Position numbers and translations under genes: made by a program
The notes under the pieces: model-generated
Seen by the model: only the letters and a program-made list of their open reading frames with translations
Database searches by the model: none
Told to the model about the DNA's origin: nothing
Part shown: positions 53,996 through 64,000 of the stretch, one piece after another
How the letters are laid out: each line of letters begins with the position of its first letter
Numbering within the stretch: position 1 is the first letter of the stretch
Source: Corinectria fuckeliana
Lineage: Eukaryota; Ascomycota; Sordariomycetes; Hypocreales; Nectriaceae
Direction of reading: 5' to 3'
Length of the DNA: 64,000 bases
NCBI GenBank assembly: GCA_019137255.1
Contig: WPDH01000004.1
Span: forward strand, 310,001 to 374,000

Positions 53996-56034
53996 ATGTT
54001 CCTCACTCAATTGCTCTTTCTTAGCGGTACGTTTGAGAGCTACAGAAAGCATTGGTTTCTCATCATGTTTCTTTTTTATTGTTTTATTACATTCCTTGTC
54101 GTAGTTATAGGCTTTTATTCCCTGAAAAACATTGGGACATTTCAACCTCTTCCACCCGGGCCCCGAGGAATTCCTTTCCTAGGCAACTGGACAGATCGAC
54201 CCCCTGACGGCTGTAAGGAATGGGAACACTGGGTCAAATTCAAAGACACATACGGTATATAACTCTCATTTCAATTTCAACGCTTCCGTTTATGTTTCCT
54301 AGGTCCAATAAGTTCCATCACTACCATGGGACAGACGATTATCGTGATGAATGACGCAGCTGTGACTTTAGAGCTGCTAGACAAGCGGACCTCTTTATCG
54401 TCATCACGGCCACAAAGCGTGGTAATGAATGACCTGTGAGTTCTAGTTATCTTTGTGATCATCCGCCTAAGAGGTTAATATAAGTAAATTGACCAGGACG
54501 GGATGGAACCGCATGCTCTCCGTCAACGGAGACGCGACCTACGTGCGCACGCATCGGAAATATATTGCTCAGCTTCTCGGTTCTTCGAAAAAGATATCCA
54601 AGCTATCCTCTCAGCTAGACTTTGAGGCGAGACTGCTGTTGTTACGGTTACTTGACCAACCATCCCAGCTGGTCGAGCACATTCGCCGGTAAGTAACACC
54701 ATTTATCCCTTTGAGAATTGACTAGCCATTAATGCATGCCAAAGTCAATCAGGTGCTACCATACTGAAGCTCGTGTACGGATACAGAGTAGAGCCTTTCG
54801 GGGAAGATTCTCTAGTCAGGATTGCGGACCTGTCTTCCGCCCAGTTTTCCATGGCCGCTGAGCCAGGCAAATGGGTAGTTGATGTTATTCCTATTCGTCA
54901 GTCATGAGATTTCTGCCTCTTCTCCCCTTAGCATCCTTAATGCTGACACAATAAGTGAAATATCTTCCACCATGGCTCCCCGGTGCCATTGTACAGCGCA
55001 AAGCACGAGAATGGAAGCAGGTGCTCACAACACTATTGGAAAAGCCATATGGGTTTACCCTACACCAGAGATCTCAGGACAACCACAAAGGATCTTATGT
55101 CTCCAGTCATCTCGATCTACTGGGCGACAACCCAAGCCCATCAGAGGAATTCACCATTAAGTGGACCGCGGCGACGATGTATGGCGCTGGTGCGGATACT
55201 GTATGTTCTGGTCGCGAAAGCTATCAATCCCGATGATAATTTAACAGAGGTAACTCGAGTTATAGACAGTCTCGGCGATCCGCACGTTCTTCCTAGCCAT
55301 GGCCTTATACCAAGATATCCAGCGCAAGGCTCAAGAAGACATTGACCGAGTGGTGGCAACAGTCAGACTTCCGACAATCGAAGATCAAGAGCATCTACCA
55401 TATATCAATGCTCTTCACAAAGAAGTGTTACGATGGCATCCGGTAGCGCCTCTCGGCCTTCCCCATATGACAACTGAAGAAGACACTTATAATGGATATC
55501 GCATCCCAAAAGGTGCCATTTTAATACCTAATATCTGGTAAGTAGAATTTCCATTGCGCCGTTCCGGAACTCGGACTAGCTACTAACATTCCTTTTGTCA
55601 GGGGACTCACACACGACCCCGACACGTACCACGATCCAATGACATTTAACCCCGCTCGATTCTTGGATTCTGAGGGGCATGTGCCTGAGCAAGACCCTAG
55701 AAAATTCGTATTCGGATTTGGGCGGCGAATCTGTCCTGGCCGTTTCCTCGCTGAAGCGACCTTGTTCCTCACTATAGCCAAGACCATCTCTGTCTTCAAC
55801 ATTACGAAGGCTACCAAGAACGGCAAAGAGATAGACCTTACCGCCGATTTCGAACCAGGTATTATTAGTCACCCTGTGGACTATGAAATATCTGTGCGTG
55901 CACGTAACGCGAAGTCGGAAAGGCTCGTACGTGCTGTCGAGGCTGAGAATCCTTGGGCCCCAGGAGATTCCAAATTGCTTGATGAAGTTGGATACCAAGG
56001 TGGAAGCAAGCCCAAGCTCTCGACGCTTCTTTAG
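53996..56034 (+). CDS. Cytochrome P450 (OrdA-like), seven exons
   Basis: Exons 53996-54254, 54303-54435, 54497-54688, 54745-54896, 54956-55200, 55266-55537, 55602-56034 give 561 aa and the frame closes. N-terminal anchor IMFLFYCFITFLVVVIGFYS, then the hinge LPPGPRGIPFLGNW. Substrate-recognition text GPISSITTMGQTIIVMND leads on to HIRRQSGATILKLVYGY. Helix I is MYGAGADTTVSAIRTFFLAM. ExxR is KEVLRW, followed by PHMTTEEDTYNGYRIPKGAI, NPARFLDSEG and the heme loop FGFGRRICPGRFLAEATL (Cys ligand). Class B fungal P450 of the OrdA/CYP64-like group; located in the ER membrane. Likely oxygenates a hydrophobic metabolite. All motifs intact. An extended start before 53996 is not supported. Confidence 0.9.
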
Positions 56035-56590
56035 CAATCGCTAGCTTACGTCCGACATATTCCTATCATCGTTTAGACCCTAGAAGAAATCGTTAGTCGT
56101 CGCCCGCTCAGATTTGCAACTGAACTCGAAAGATATTATTGTTTCAACCCACATAATCAAATCTATCCCCCGGTTCTCCTTCTCTTCATAAATCTTTGTT
56201 TCCCAGCACAGGAGAACCTGCCTACATTACGTAGTTGGACGCAGCCTGAGACATAATACGGCTGGCAAGGGACTTGGCACGAGCCGATCCGCCCAGACAT
56301 GACTCAACTTTGCAGGAGAACCATGGACCCCCACGACCCCTCACTTGTCCCAACGTTACTTTGAGTGCCCGTGGACATCGGCAGGCACTTTTCTGCATAC
56401 TAATTGGCTTGCGATAGGCTCAAGGCTTGAAGCTTTGCCTCGGAGCGGGAGGGGCTTGCATGGAATAGTACGCAGTGCAACGCCACGTCATTGCCGTTGC
56501 GGCAGTTGCAAGATAATGCGAGGTTCTGGATTGGGAAGTAGATAATGTATATGCTTGAAAGGATTTTGAGGGAAGAATATCCAGATAATT
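56035..56590. other. Intergenic between the two P450 genes
   Basis: About 560 bases with terminator of the first and promoter of the second P450. No gene seen. Confidence 0.5.
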
Positions 56591-56598
56591 TATATAAA
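56591..56598 (+). promoter_or_regulatory. TATA box of P450-2
   Basis: TATATAAA 110 bases before the ATG at 56708. It lies too close to the in-frame ATG at 56615 for that to be the start, which supports 56708. Confidence 0.6.
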
Positions 56599-56707
56599 GG
56601 CATGTGCAACCGCCATGCGCCTTGTTGACAAACATCTTGACAACTCCAGCCACATCACGGGGACAATATATTTCACCGAATTCTTCATCAATGCACACCT
56701 GATCATC

Positions 56708-58475
56708 ATGCTCTCAACATGGCTGCAGATGACCATTATTCTTCTCGTCGTTCTGGGGTATTACCTTTACTCGCAATGCACAGTCACCAATAATCTGCCT
56801 CCCGGGCCCAAGCCCCTCCCCATCATTGGCAACATTAGAGATCTGCCTCCACCAGGAACACCGGAGTACCAGCACTGGATCAAGTTCAAAGACATTTACG
56901 GCCCTATTAGTTCTATAACAGTACTTGGAACAACACTTGTTATCCTTCATTGCGATCAGGCGGCATATGAGATTTTGGTAAAGAAACCCACCAAAACCTC
57001 TGGACGGCCCAATCTGTACTTTGCCAATGAGTTGTGTGGCTTTGGAGGATTCACGTCTAATTTGAGTCCTAACTCGGAACATCGCCTGCATCGCAAGTTG
57101 ATGCACCAAGAGATGGGAACAAAGAGAATCACGAGGAGGTTTTATGATATCCTAGGTCTGGAATCGAGGCGGTTCCTTCTTAGGGTTCTTGATGATCCTG
57201 CCAACCTGATCGCACATATCAAAACGTTTGTTCAACCCATCTCCCACAAAAGCCATGGAGGGAGGCAAAAAATCGCTTTCTTACCAAGTCTCAATTCGCA
57301 TCCGAGTCACTAATTATCATCACAGCGAAGCTAGTGCCAGCATCCTGAGGATAACATATGGCTACTCTATCGAGCCACATATGATTGACCCGTTGGTTAG
57401 CTTGGTCGAACGCATGATGGATGGCTTCTCGCAAGCCCTTGTGCCTTTGACTTGGTCAGTTGACATAATTCCATGGTTAAAGTATCTTCCAATTAGACTT
57501 CCCGGTACATCTTTCCGAAAGACTGGCCAGCAATGGAGAGAAATCACTCGTCAGGCAATAGAAGTTCCTTATTCGTTTGTTGTACGACAAATGGCGAAGG
57601 GGACTTTTAGGCCGTCGTATGTTGCCTCTCTCGTTGAGAAACACAGCAACGCAGCAACCGAGGCCTGGAATCCCAGCAAAATCAGCGAGGAGGCTATTAA
57701 GAACTCTGCGGCCATCATCTACGGCGGAGGGGCGGATACCACCGTTGCAGCTATGAGCAGCTTTGTTCTGGCAATGTTGCTGTTTCCAGAAACTCAACAG
57801 AATGCCCAAAAAGAGATTGACAAGGTTGTTGGTATCGACAGGTTGCCCGAGTTTGAAGATCGTGAGCATTTGCCATACGTCAACGCCCTCGTCAAAGAAA
57901 CTCTCCGGTGGCTTCCAGTTACACCGATAGGTACGACTCATGCTACCGAAGAAGAAATAGCATACGCCGGTTATACAATCCCAAAGGGCGCGTACTTGCT
58001 TCCATCAATCTGGTGGTTTCTTCACGACCCTCACGTCTACCTGAACCCGTCCGCTTTTGATCCTAACCGATTCTTGGAACCGCGGAATGAGCCTGACCCA
58101 GCGAACCACGCATTTGGCTATGGTCGTAGGATCTGCCCAGGCCGCCACTTGGCAGATGACAATCTCTTTTTGCTCATTTCAAGATTATTGACGACATTCG
58201 ACATTGGGAAAGCTGTCGACGAGCAAGGCAAGGAAATCGACGTCGAGGTGGAAGTGACAGCTGGGCTGATTAGCCATCCGATAGCTTTTCCCTACAGTAT
58301 CAAGCCAAGAAGCGACAGGCATGCGTGCTTAGTTCGACGCACTGAGATTGATGATCCGTGGGAGGAGAGTGATGCTAGATATCTTGAGAAGGACTTTCGT
58401 AGCGGAGGTAATGTCGATTTCATGAAGGATATCAACATGGTGGAAGACATTGCTCTTATCATAGATGCTGCATAG
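56708..58475 (+). CDS. Cytochrome P450 (OrdA-like), two exons
   Basis: Exons 56708-57225 and 57326-58475 (555 aa, frame closes; intron GTTTGT...CACAG, 100 nt). Anchor MLSTWLQMTIILLVVLGYYL; hinge NLPPGPKPLPIIGNIRDLPP; GPISSITVLGTTLVILHCDQ; AHIKTEASASILRITYGYSI. Helix I YGGGADTTVAAMSSFVLAML; ExxR KETLRW; IGTTHATEEEIAYAGYTIPK; FLEPRNEPDP; heme loop FGYGRRICPGRHLADDNLFL. The C-terminus DPWEESDARYLEKDF parallels P450-1. The two are tandem paralogs: the single intron here sits at the same place (HI(K/R)-) as intron 3 of P450-1, while the other five introns of P450-1 are absent. ER membrane, needs CPR. Substrate unknown. Confidence 0.92.
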
Positions 58476-59322
58476 CCAGAGTACAGTCATTAGTTCTCTT
58501 GCTCGATTTCATTATTGATCCTGGATGCCTCTATCGGCAATGGTATTTAAAAGAGCTCAGGCCGCCGTTCTCTATCATGATGATGAAATTCCAATTTGAT
58601 TACTGATATTGTGCCATTTTTCCCCAGCCATTAGAAAGCTGTGATGCCCATTGTTTGTTTGCCATGAATTCCTTCCTCAACCGCACGCCTAGTGACCGCC
58701 TGCCCTCCACAGCCACAATAATCGAGGCGGCTTTTGAGATGAATGAGAAAAGCTCACCCTCCGTTGAATCTTCTACTTCAACAAATCCAAAGCGCAAACG
58801 CATCACTACGGCCGATGCGACTTGGCATCTGAGCCTGAGCGCGCTAGGTCAAAACAAGACTTGGTGTTCTACTGCAAATACTCCTTAACTGATAGATTCA
58901 CTTTAATGATTAGCATTAGATTTATATTGTGGCTAGAAAAGCTATCTATTGTATTAGTTAATTAGTGACGGATTTTACTACCTTTTCGTTGTATAATATA
59001 GTCGTCTTATTATCTATAGATTACTACTGTACCTTTCTACTTAGTGATTCAATAAGAAACCAAACAAGCCCATGGCCCAATCAGTACGCCCAGTACAGCT
59101 CCACCTTAGACACCATCAATGGTTGGCCACCAAAATACAGTGCCACGTCATGAAAGGCGGTGAAGCGGAGTAAAGCATCTTGCAGCTGTCGAATTCCTGC
59201 CTAATCTTTAACCATTTTCTTGCTTCTCAACCAGTATCACGCTCTTTAGCTCGGCCGTTTTCTCTATTTTCGAGCTTGGTCGATTCACATCTCTTTAATC
59301 AGTTTCCACATCCCAGATCAAC
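58476..59322. other. Intergenic with a possible transposon N-terminal fragment
   Basis: A plus-strand frame at 58655-58888 ends NPKRKRITTADATWHLSLSA followed by LGQNKTWCS. This resembles the start of a BED-type zinc finger in fungal hAT-like elements, but it stops before the Cys/His ligands are complete. The rest is AT-rich with no gene. Confidence 0.3.
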
Positions 59323-60534
59323 ATGAGCGTCAAAGAGTTGTCTGAGTGGATACTCGGCAACAAGAACATTCGGGAGAAAGCTCTCAAGAAGGTCACCGAG
59401 ATCGTTGGGACGGCTGTGCCACTTGTCAAGACCATCCAGGCAGGATATCAGCTTCTCGAAGCCGGAGAAGCAGTACACAATGTTAATTCCGCAGCGGCGA
59501 ATTTGAATCACTTCATTCCTTCCATGCAAGTGATGGGCCAGTCAATCTGCGACAGTGCAAAGATATTCACATACTTCAATGCGGCAGCAATAGCTGTTGG
59601 GATCGGCGCGAACATAGTTCCGACCTACCAGGGCGTCCAAGTTCTCCAACTTATAGCAGCCAGGCTAAAGGACATCTCAACGAGCCTTGCCGCCCAAACC
59701 GCACTTTTCGCACAAAAGGAGTTTCCCCAGTATGTGTACGAAATGATCCAAGAGCGACTCGGGCAAACCTCCGATGATCCGGCCTGCGACCACCTGTTCT
59801 TCCTTTATCATCCGGACGACGACTGGTATCCTAAATTCTATCAACTCCTTCAAAAAGGGCCGAGAAACCCTCGGTTCTGTGGGTATACCAACCAGATCGA
59901 TACAATATTCGTCTTCATGCTGGCAGCTAGACGACGCATTCTGGAGAAAGAGTGTCGGGCCAAAGAAAAGGGACGACAACGACGACCAGTCAAACTACAT
60001 CTCATTGTCCCGGCATACCAACCAATCCTCATCCTTGAAGCGCTCCAGATCCCGGAGGAAATTGGAGACTTTGTTATGGAGGGTCGGGTCAACAGTAATA
60101 CGGAGCTGGTCTGGCTGAACTTGCCCGAGGAACAGAGACACTATGTCGTGGGCATTGGGCAATGGATTCCTCCCACTCAAGGTTGGTGGGACTGGAGCAT
60201 GTCGAAAGTTGGCATGGCGGAAGAGCCGCCTGTGTTATGCGCGCCGAGGGTCTTGGGGACTAGCCAACATCATCACAAAGATGATGACGATGAACGAGTC
60301 GATGTGAACAGTGAAGACAGCGATGGTGGTGCTCCTTATGATGCCACAGATGTTGTATCAGACGCTGGCCATCACACGCCCGGAGGGGAAGGAGCTCGAC
60401 ATGATGCTACACCGATCCACCATCGTCGCCGCAGGAAATACAAGAAGCGTCCACGTAAGGATGATAGTAAAAGCAGAGGAGGAAGCCGTCATAGGAGTGA
60501 CTCAGCCTCAGTTAATCCCTGGTCAGAGTCTTAG
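59323..60534 (+). CDS. Unrecognised 403-aa protein with helical N-terminal half and basic tail
   Basis: Single exon, MSVKELSEWILGNKNIREKA to NPWSES. The N-terminal 150 residues are strongly helical and partly hydrophobic (YFNAAAIAVGIGANIVPTYQ, QVLQLIAARLKDISTSLAAQ). This pattern suits a membrane-interacting or coiled helix bundle. The middle (CDHLFFLYHPDDDWYPKFYQ, RFCGYTNQIDTIFVFMLAAR) and LHLIVPAYQPILILEALQIP look globular. The last 100 residues are disordered: acidic (DDDDERVDVNSEDSDGG), then basic (HHRRRRKYKKRPRKDDSKSR). Similar hypothetical proteins exist in related fungi as far as I recall, without assigned function. No signal peptide. Confidence 0.75.
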   Translation: MSVKELSEWILGNKNIREKALKKVTEIVGTAVPLVKTIQAGYQLLEAGEAVHNVNSAAANLNHFIPSMQVMGQSICDSAKIFTYFNAAAIAVGIGANIVPTYQGVQVLQLIAARLKDISTSLAAQTALFAQKEFPQYVYEMIQERLGQTSDDPACDHLFFLYHPDDDWYPKFYQLLQKGPRNPRFCGYTNQIDTIFVFMLAARRRILEKECRAKEKGRQRRPVKLHLIVPAYQPILILEALQIPEEIGDFVMEGRVNSNTELVWLNLPEEQRHYVVGIGQWIPPTQGWWDWSMSKVGMAEEPPVLCAPRVLGTSQHHHKDDDDERVDVNSEDSDGGAPYDATDVVSDAGHHTPGGEGARHDATPIHHRRRRKYKKRPRKDDSKSRGGSRHRSDSASVNPWSES

Positions 60535-61596
60535 ATTCTCTACATAGAGCTAGATTGAAATGGTGGAAATTGACCGCTGTGTAGCAAAGCAAAAGTGCGC
60601 TCTGCTAGTTTCCTAGTGTCGATATTGAAAGCGGAAATCCAATGAGTGATTGAAGGGGTAAGTCGGACGTGCTGCTTCAACTTCCCTGCAGCGCTCGTCT
60701 TTGCGTTCCAACCTCATCAGTCTGCACCCCGGCCTCCGGACTCTGTAGAGCGCAGCCGCATGCCATCAGCCTTAAAACGCTCAGGTTCGACCAGACACAG
60801 TTGGCAACGGCCGGCCGCATGCAAATCGCCCTGGTCAACTCCAACGCGTACCACAGCTTCGTTGGCCTCGGACCGAGCGCCCTAATTATTGTATTCCCTA
60901 TGGGGGAGAGGCGAGTCGGCGGCGGCCACAAAGAGACGGGCGGATACCATGTGGCACTTGTCACGCAAAGCGATTGCGGATCTGCCTAGGGCCAGAAATG
61001 AAAGGCTGCTGAACGTGAATAGATCGCAGGCTTGGCGAGCTTCCATATGAGTTTCCCATGGTAAATATTCAGGGCAACAGCAGTCGTGAGCGTGTTAACG
61101 GTGATGAACAAGGGAACCAATAAGGGAATGCGCTGTATCGCTTCAGCTGGCCACCTACAACTTCATGAGAGTCGGAAAGTGTCCAGCGCTAATTCCACCT
61201 TCCACTATTCTAATATTAGTTCTTTCGAAGCGCATTTTACGTTTGCAGTGTCTCGTAGCTACATAGCCAGCACATTTCCCAACTTCCAGTTCCAATCATG
61301 CAGCCTGTACCCCGGGTGCGAGATTATCTGTTTCAGACCAGGCGACAGTTGCGGTTATTACTCTGGCACTACCGAACTCACTACCGAAGGCAATGATGGT
61401 ACTGCCTTTGTTAGCGTACAGCTACCTTGAAGACTTACGCTACAGAAGCAAGTACCAGTCGCTTCAGCTTCAGTACTCCATTAAGCTTCCTTGAGTCTTT
61501 GGGACGAGAGGTGAAACAGTGACTCGCATTAGTATCCTTGATTTAAATGATATATCTGACATTTTACATAGGATTCTCAGAACAGTAAGTAAGCAG
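60535..61596. other. Intergenic
   Basis: About 1.06 kb. Frames at 60646-60989 (both strands) and 61086-61430 (+) are open but match no family. Nothing else seen. Confidence 0.4.
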
Positions 61597-64000
61597 TTAC
61601 AGCTTTGCGTTATACAAGACTGGTCCGTTGACAGTTTCTTCACAGATCAACTCATCCACGTAGCACACCAGCCTCAGATCATCACTTGCCCCTCCTAACC
61701 AAACTCTGTATCCTCCGTCTACTTCCGGTATGACCCAGTCCTGCACTTCGACATCCCAAACACTCATATCCTTCCTTGTCAGAAATATGTCTACTTGCTC
61801 CCCGTCTCCCGGTGCTAGCTCTGCCGTCTTCTCGAAGTCGCGTAACTGGATAACAGGTGTGTCGTACCGAACACCATCAGGAAATTGTACGTACACCTGC
61901 AGCGAGGCCTTGCCGGCAAAGACTGCACCCGTGTTGGTGACAACGACAGAGAGGCGGTAGGCTTTATCCCAGAGAGCGGCGTTGCCACCCTGGGCGCCGC
62001 CTCCGCGAGGAGACTGACTTTTCTGGACGGCCGAGTAGCCGTCAGGATAGTCGTGCTTGGTCGTGTTGGCTTTCTCAGCTGCAGCTTTGGCGTCCCATTC
62101 GGAAAGCCAAGAATAGAGGTAGCGCCAGATAGTCTCAAAGCCCTTTGGCATGATAGCCTCGTGGTAGTCTGGGATATCTTGAGAGTAGTCCAATACTCCT
62201 TCCTTGGCTGGCCGCTTTGGCGGGTACTTGTCGAGTTGAGTGATTTTCTCCATGGTCGCGTTAGTGTATGAGAAGTTTGTGTAGCTGAGTCCGTGGCCAA
62301 AGGCATAACGGGGACGAATGTGCGCTTTGTTGAGCCAACGGTAGTCGATGTACAGGCCCTCTGAATAGGTATCCTGCGGCGGATCAACAAAGCCAGAGTC
62401 AATCAGATCCACGACACTCGCAGGCATATCATCCTCGGCATAAGTAATGCTGTACGGCAAGTGCCCACTGGGCGACACGTATCCAAACAACACGTTGGTA
62501 AGAGACTTGCCGGCTTCCTGGCCCGGTAAGTGGGCAATGAGCACAGACTTGACCGATGGCAGATCAATCCATTCTTCGAGCGCAAGAGGGCCGACGGTGT
62601 GTGCCACAACAACGACATTCTTGTACTTGGCCGCCGCCGCCTTGACAAGGTCATCCCCGTCATGCCACGCGTTCAGACGCGATGCATCCCGGTCACCGTG
62701 GTTCCCTTCAACGGTGTATTGGTTCTCGCCGGAGTCTGACGTGATGAAAACAACGGCGACGTCGTCGTCTGTAGGCTCTGGGACCGAGGGGAATTTGTCG
62801 GTATTGTAGAAGGTAACATTCCCAGCCTCATCCTTGATTGCGCCGATGGGGTCGTCGAAATACATGTAATCGACAGTACCGGATCCCCAGCCCTGCCCCA
62901 ATGTGCCCTTGTTGCACTGACGGTCAGAACAGGCGTTGGGTCCGTCGGCATTCACCTGAGCTCCGGTCCCGAATACTTTCAACGGGCGATCCCCGGAGAT
63001 AGGTAGCAACTCATCCTTGTTTTTGAGCATGGTGATGGCGTCTTGGGCGATTTGTCGCGCAACCTTGTCGTGGTCCTCTTGAACCGGGACAAATTTATTG
63101 ACAATTCCTTTGGGGGAGTTTGGCCAAGCCCCTGGATACAGCGGCCCGATGGCATCCTTTGTGTTTGTATCGTAATTGACCGGGGGGTAGTCCTGATCTT
63201 GTCCAAACTGATACCAGGATGCAACAATGCGAGTGGCCATGTCGTTCAGTCTTTCCATTGGAACTGAGCCGTTGAGAGTCGCGCGAGTCAGTTCGTTCAT
63301 CCACAGTGAGTTTCCCAAAAGGGGGATCAACGGATCGCCGGGCATGCTCATATCCATGCCTGCGAGCGCCGACCCGACGCCGGTGATTTGCGAGAGCCAG
63401 TCAGTCATGACAAATCCTTGAAAGCCAAGCTCGTCTTTCAAAAGACCGCTGATGAGATACGAGTTTTCACTAGACATGGTACCATTTACCTAGAGGGATT
63501 AGGTCTCATGAGCTATTTCAATACCGATCGTCTTAGCCAAGCAACTTACTCGATTGTAGGCAGTCATTGCAGCGCCGACGCCGGCCCGGACAGCCTCGGC
63601 GAATGGCCAAAGATACAGTTCATGGAGTGTTCGGTCGTCTGAATATCGCATTAGCACTCGCAATGACACCAGCATAAGGTGCGGGCATTACCAATATTTG
63701 CAGAGTATGCAGGGGAAACGACGTCTGTCGTCTGTCGCCGATACATCTCTTGCTCGTTTCCTATCAGGTGCTTGATAGTAGCAATAACGCCTTGCTCTTG
63801 GATTCCCTTGATTGTCTCGCGGGCTCCAATTGCCTGCAGTACGGGATCAGCTCCAAAGCCTTCCCAGTTCCGACCGCCTTTGGGCTTCCGGCCTAGAGGG
63901 CCCACCGAGGGGCCAAGCAATACGTTGACGCCTTTCCCACGCGCTTCTTTACCCATAGCTGCACCACGTTTGTACAGCAAGTTCTTGTCGAAGGTAGCAC
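61597..64000 (-). CDS. GH3 beta-glucosidase, 5' end beyond the window
   Basis: Minus strand, running off the right edge. Pieces: GKGVNVLLGPSVGPLGRKPK and GGRNWEGFGADPVL, then ATIKHLIGNEQEMYRR (KHxxxNEQE motif), an intron near 63640-63690, DDRTLHELYLWPFAEAVRAG, another intron (GTAAGT, about 63490-63550), MSSENSYLISGLLKDELGFQ and GFVMTDWLSQ, where the Asp is the catalytic nucleophile. Then the second alpha/beta domain (SGENQYTVEGNHGDRDASRL), HLPGQEAGKSLTNVLFGYVS and YAFGHGLSYTNFSYTNAT, and a fibronectin III-like C-terminus (GKASLQVYVQFPDGVRYDTP) to the stop at 61597. Cleaves terminal beta-glucose from cellobiose or related glucosides. Signal peptide and N-terminus not visible here. A loop rich in Gly (QSPRGGGAQGGNAALW) is typical of this subgroup. 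Confidence 0.92.

Noticed and set aside
56615..56707. N-terminal extension of P450-2 from the ATG at 56615
   Set aside because: Only about 20 bases after the TATA box, and the extension would bury the membrane anchor that starts at 56708.
60646..60989. Overlapping 95-106 aa frames
   Set aside because: Compositional open frames only; neither strand shows a domain.
61086..61430. 114-aa open frame as a secreted or small protein
   Set aside because: No signal peptide, no recognisable family; upstream codons look random.
1..64000. tRNA, rRNA, CRISPR arrays
   Set aside because: No convincing tRNA TPsiC/D-arm pattern, no rRNA sequence, no direct-repeat/spacer array seen by eye. A tRNAscan and Rfam search would be decisive.

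Overview
The window is nuclear DNA of a filamentous ascomycete (Pezizomycotina). Evidence: genes split by many short introns (44-100 nt, GT(A/G)NGT donors, CTRAC-like branch sites, YAG acceptors); Zn2Cys6 and bZIP regulators; HET and STAND (NB-ARC) proteins; OrdA-like cytochrome P450s; a Pth11/rhodopsin-like membrane protein; and many secreted carbohydrate-active or Ser/Thr-rich wall proteins. No operons, phage, CRISPR or RNA genes were found. Genus cannot be fixed from the sequence alone. Exon joins were made by eye; where several exons gave a single frame with a length divisible by three, this is stated.

Layout. 0.4-4.5 kb: a large secreted Ser/Thr-rich protein (-). 5-6.2 kb: an F-box-like protein. 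6.5-10.5 kb: a graveyard with a histidyl-tRNA synthetase fragment, a hAT transposase relic, a frameshifted PAN/Apple-type secreted protein and a frameshifted nucleotidyltransferase-like gene. 11.2-18.6 kb: ordinary genes (metallophosphoesterase, bZIP/DUF3425 factor, GPI-anchored fasciclin protein, DMT-superfamily transporter). 19.8-30 kb: accessory region with two beta-lactamase-family relics, a kinase-like gene, a convergent pair of tiny genes whose start codons are both split by an intron, a HET-domain gene and a decayed STAND/NLR gene; an 86-bp inverted repeat brackets about 6.5 kb of it. 30-34.6 kb: an SDR and a rhodopsin-like membrane protein. 37-45 kb: an acidic low-complexity protein, a Zn2Cys6 factor, and two divergent Fe(II)/2-oxoglutarate dioxygenases (one XanA-like) that share a promoter carrying three GC-rich palindromes. 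45-48 kb: a large secreted GH43-type enzyme behind degenerate promoter repeats. 49-58.5 kb: a decayed membrane-protein gene, an intact SDR, a dead zinc alcohol dehydrogenase and two tandem P450s, resembling a partly eroded metabolic cluster. 59-64 kb: an unrecognised 403-aa protein and a GH3 beta-glucosidase that runs off the right edge.

Functional links. Three sets look related: (i) Zn2Cys6 factor, TfdA-type dioxygenase, palindromic promoter and XanA-like dioxygenase, a possible purine or sulfonate scavenging unit; (ii) SDR, ADH relic and two P450s; (iii) HET and STAND genes, both families of fungal non-self recognition. Several relics carry stops that fit CpA-to-TpA change, as expected of repeat-induced point mutation, but this is inference from a handful of codons.
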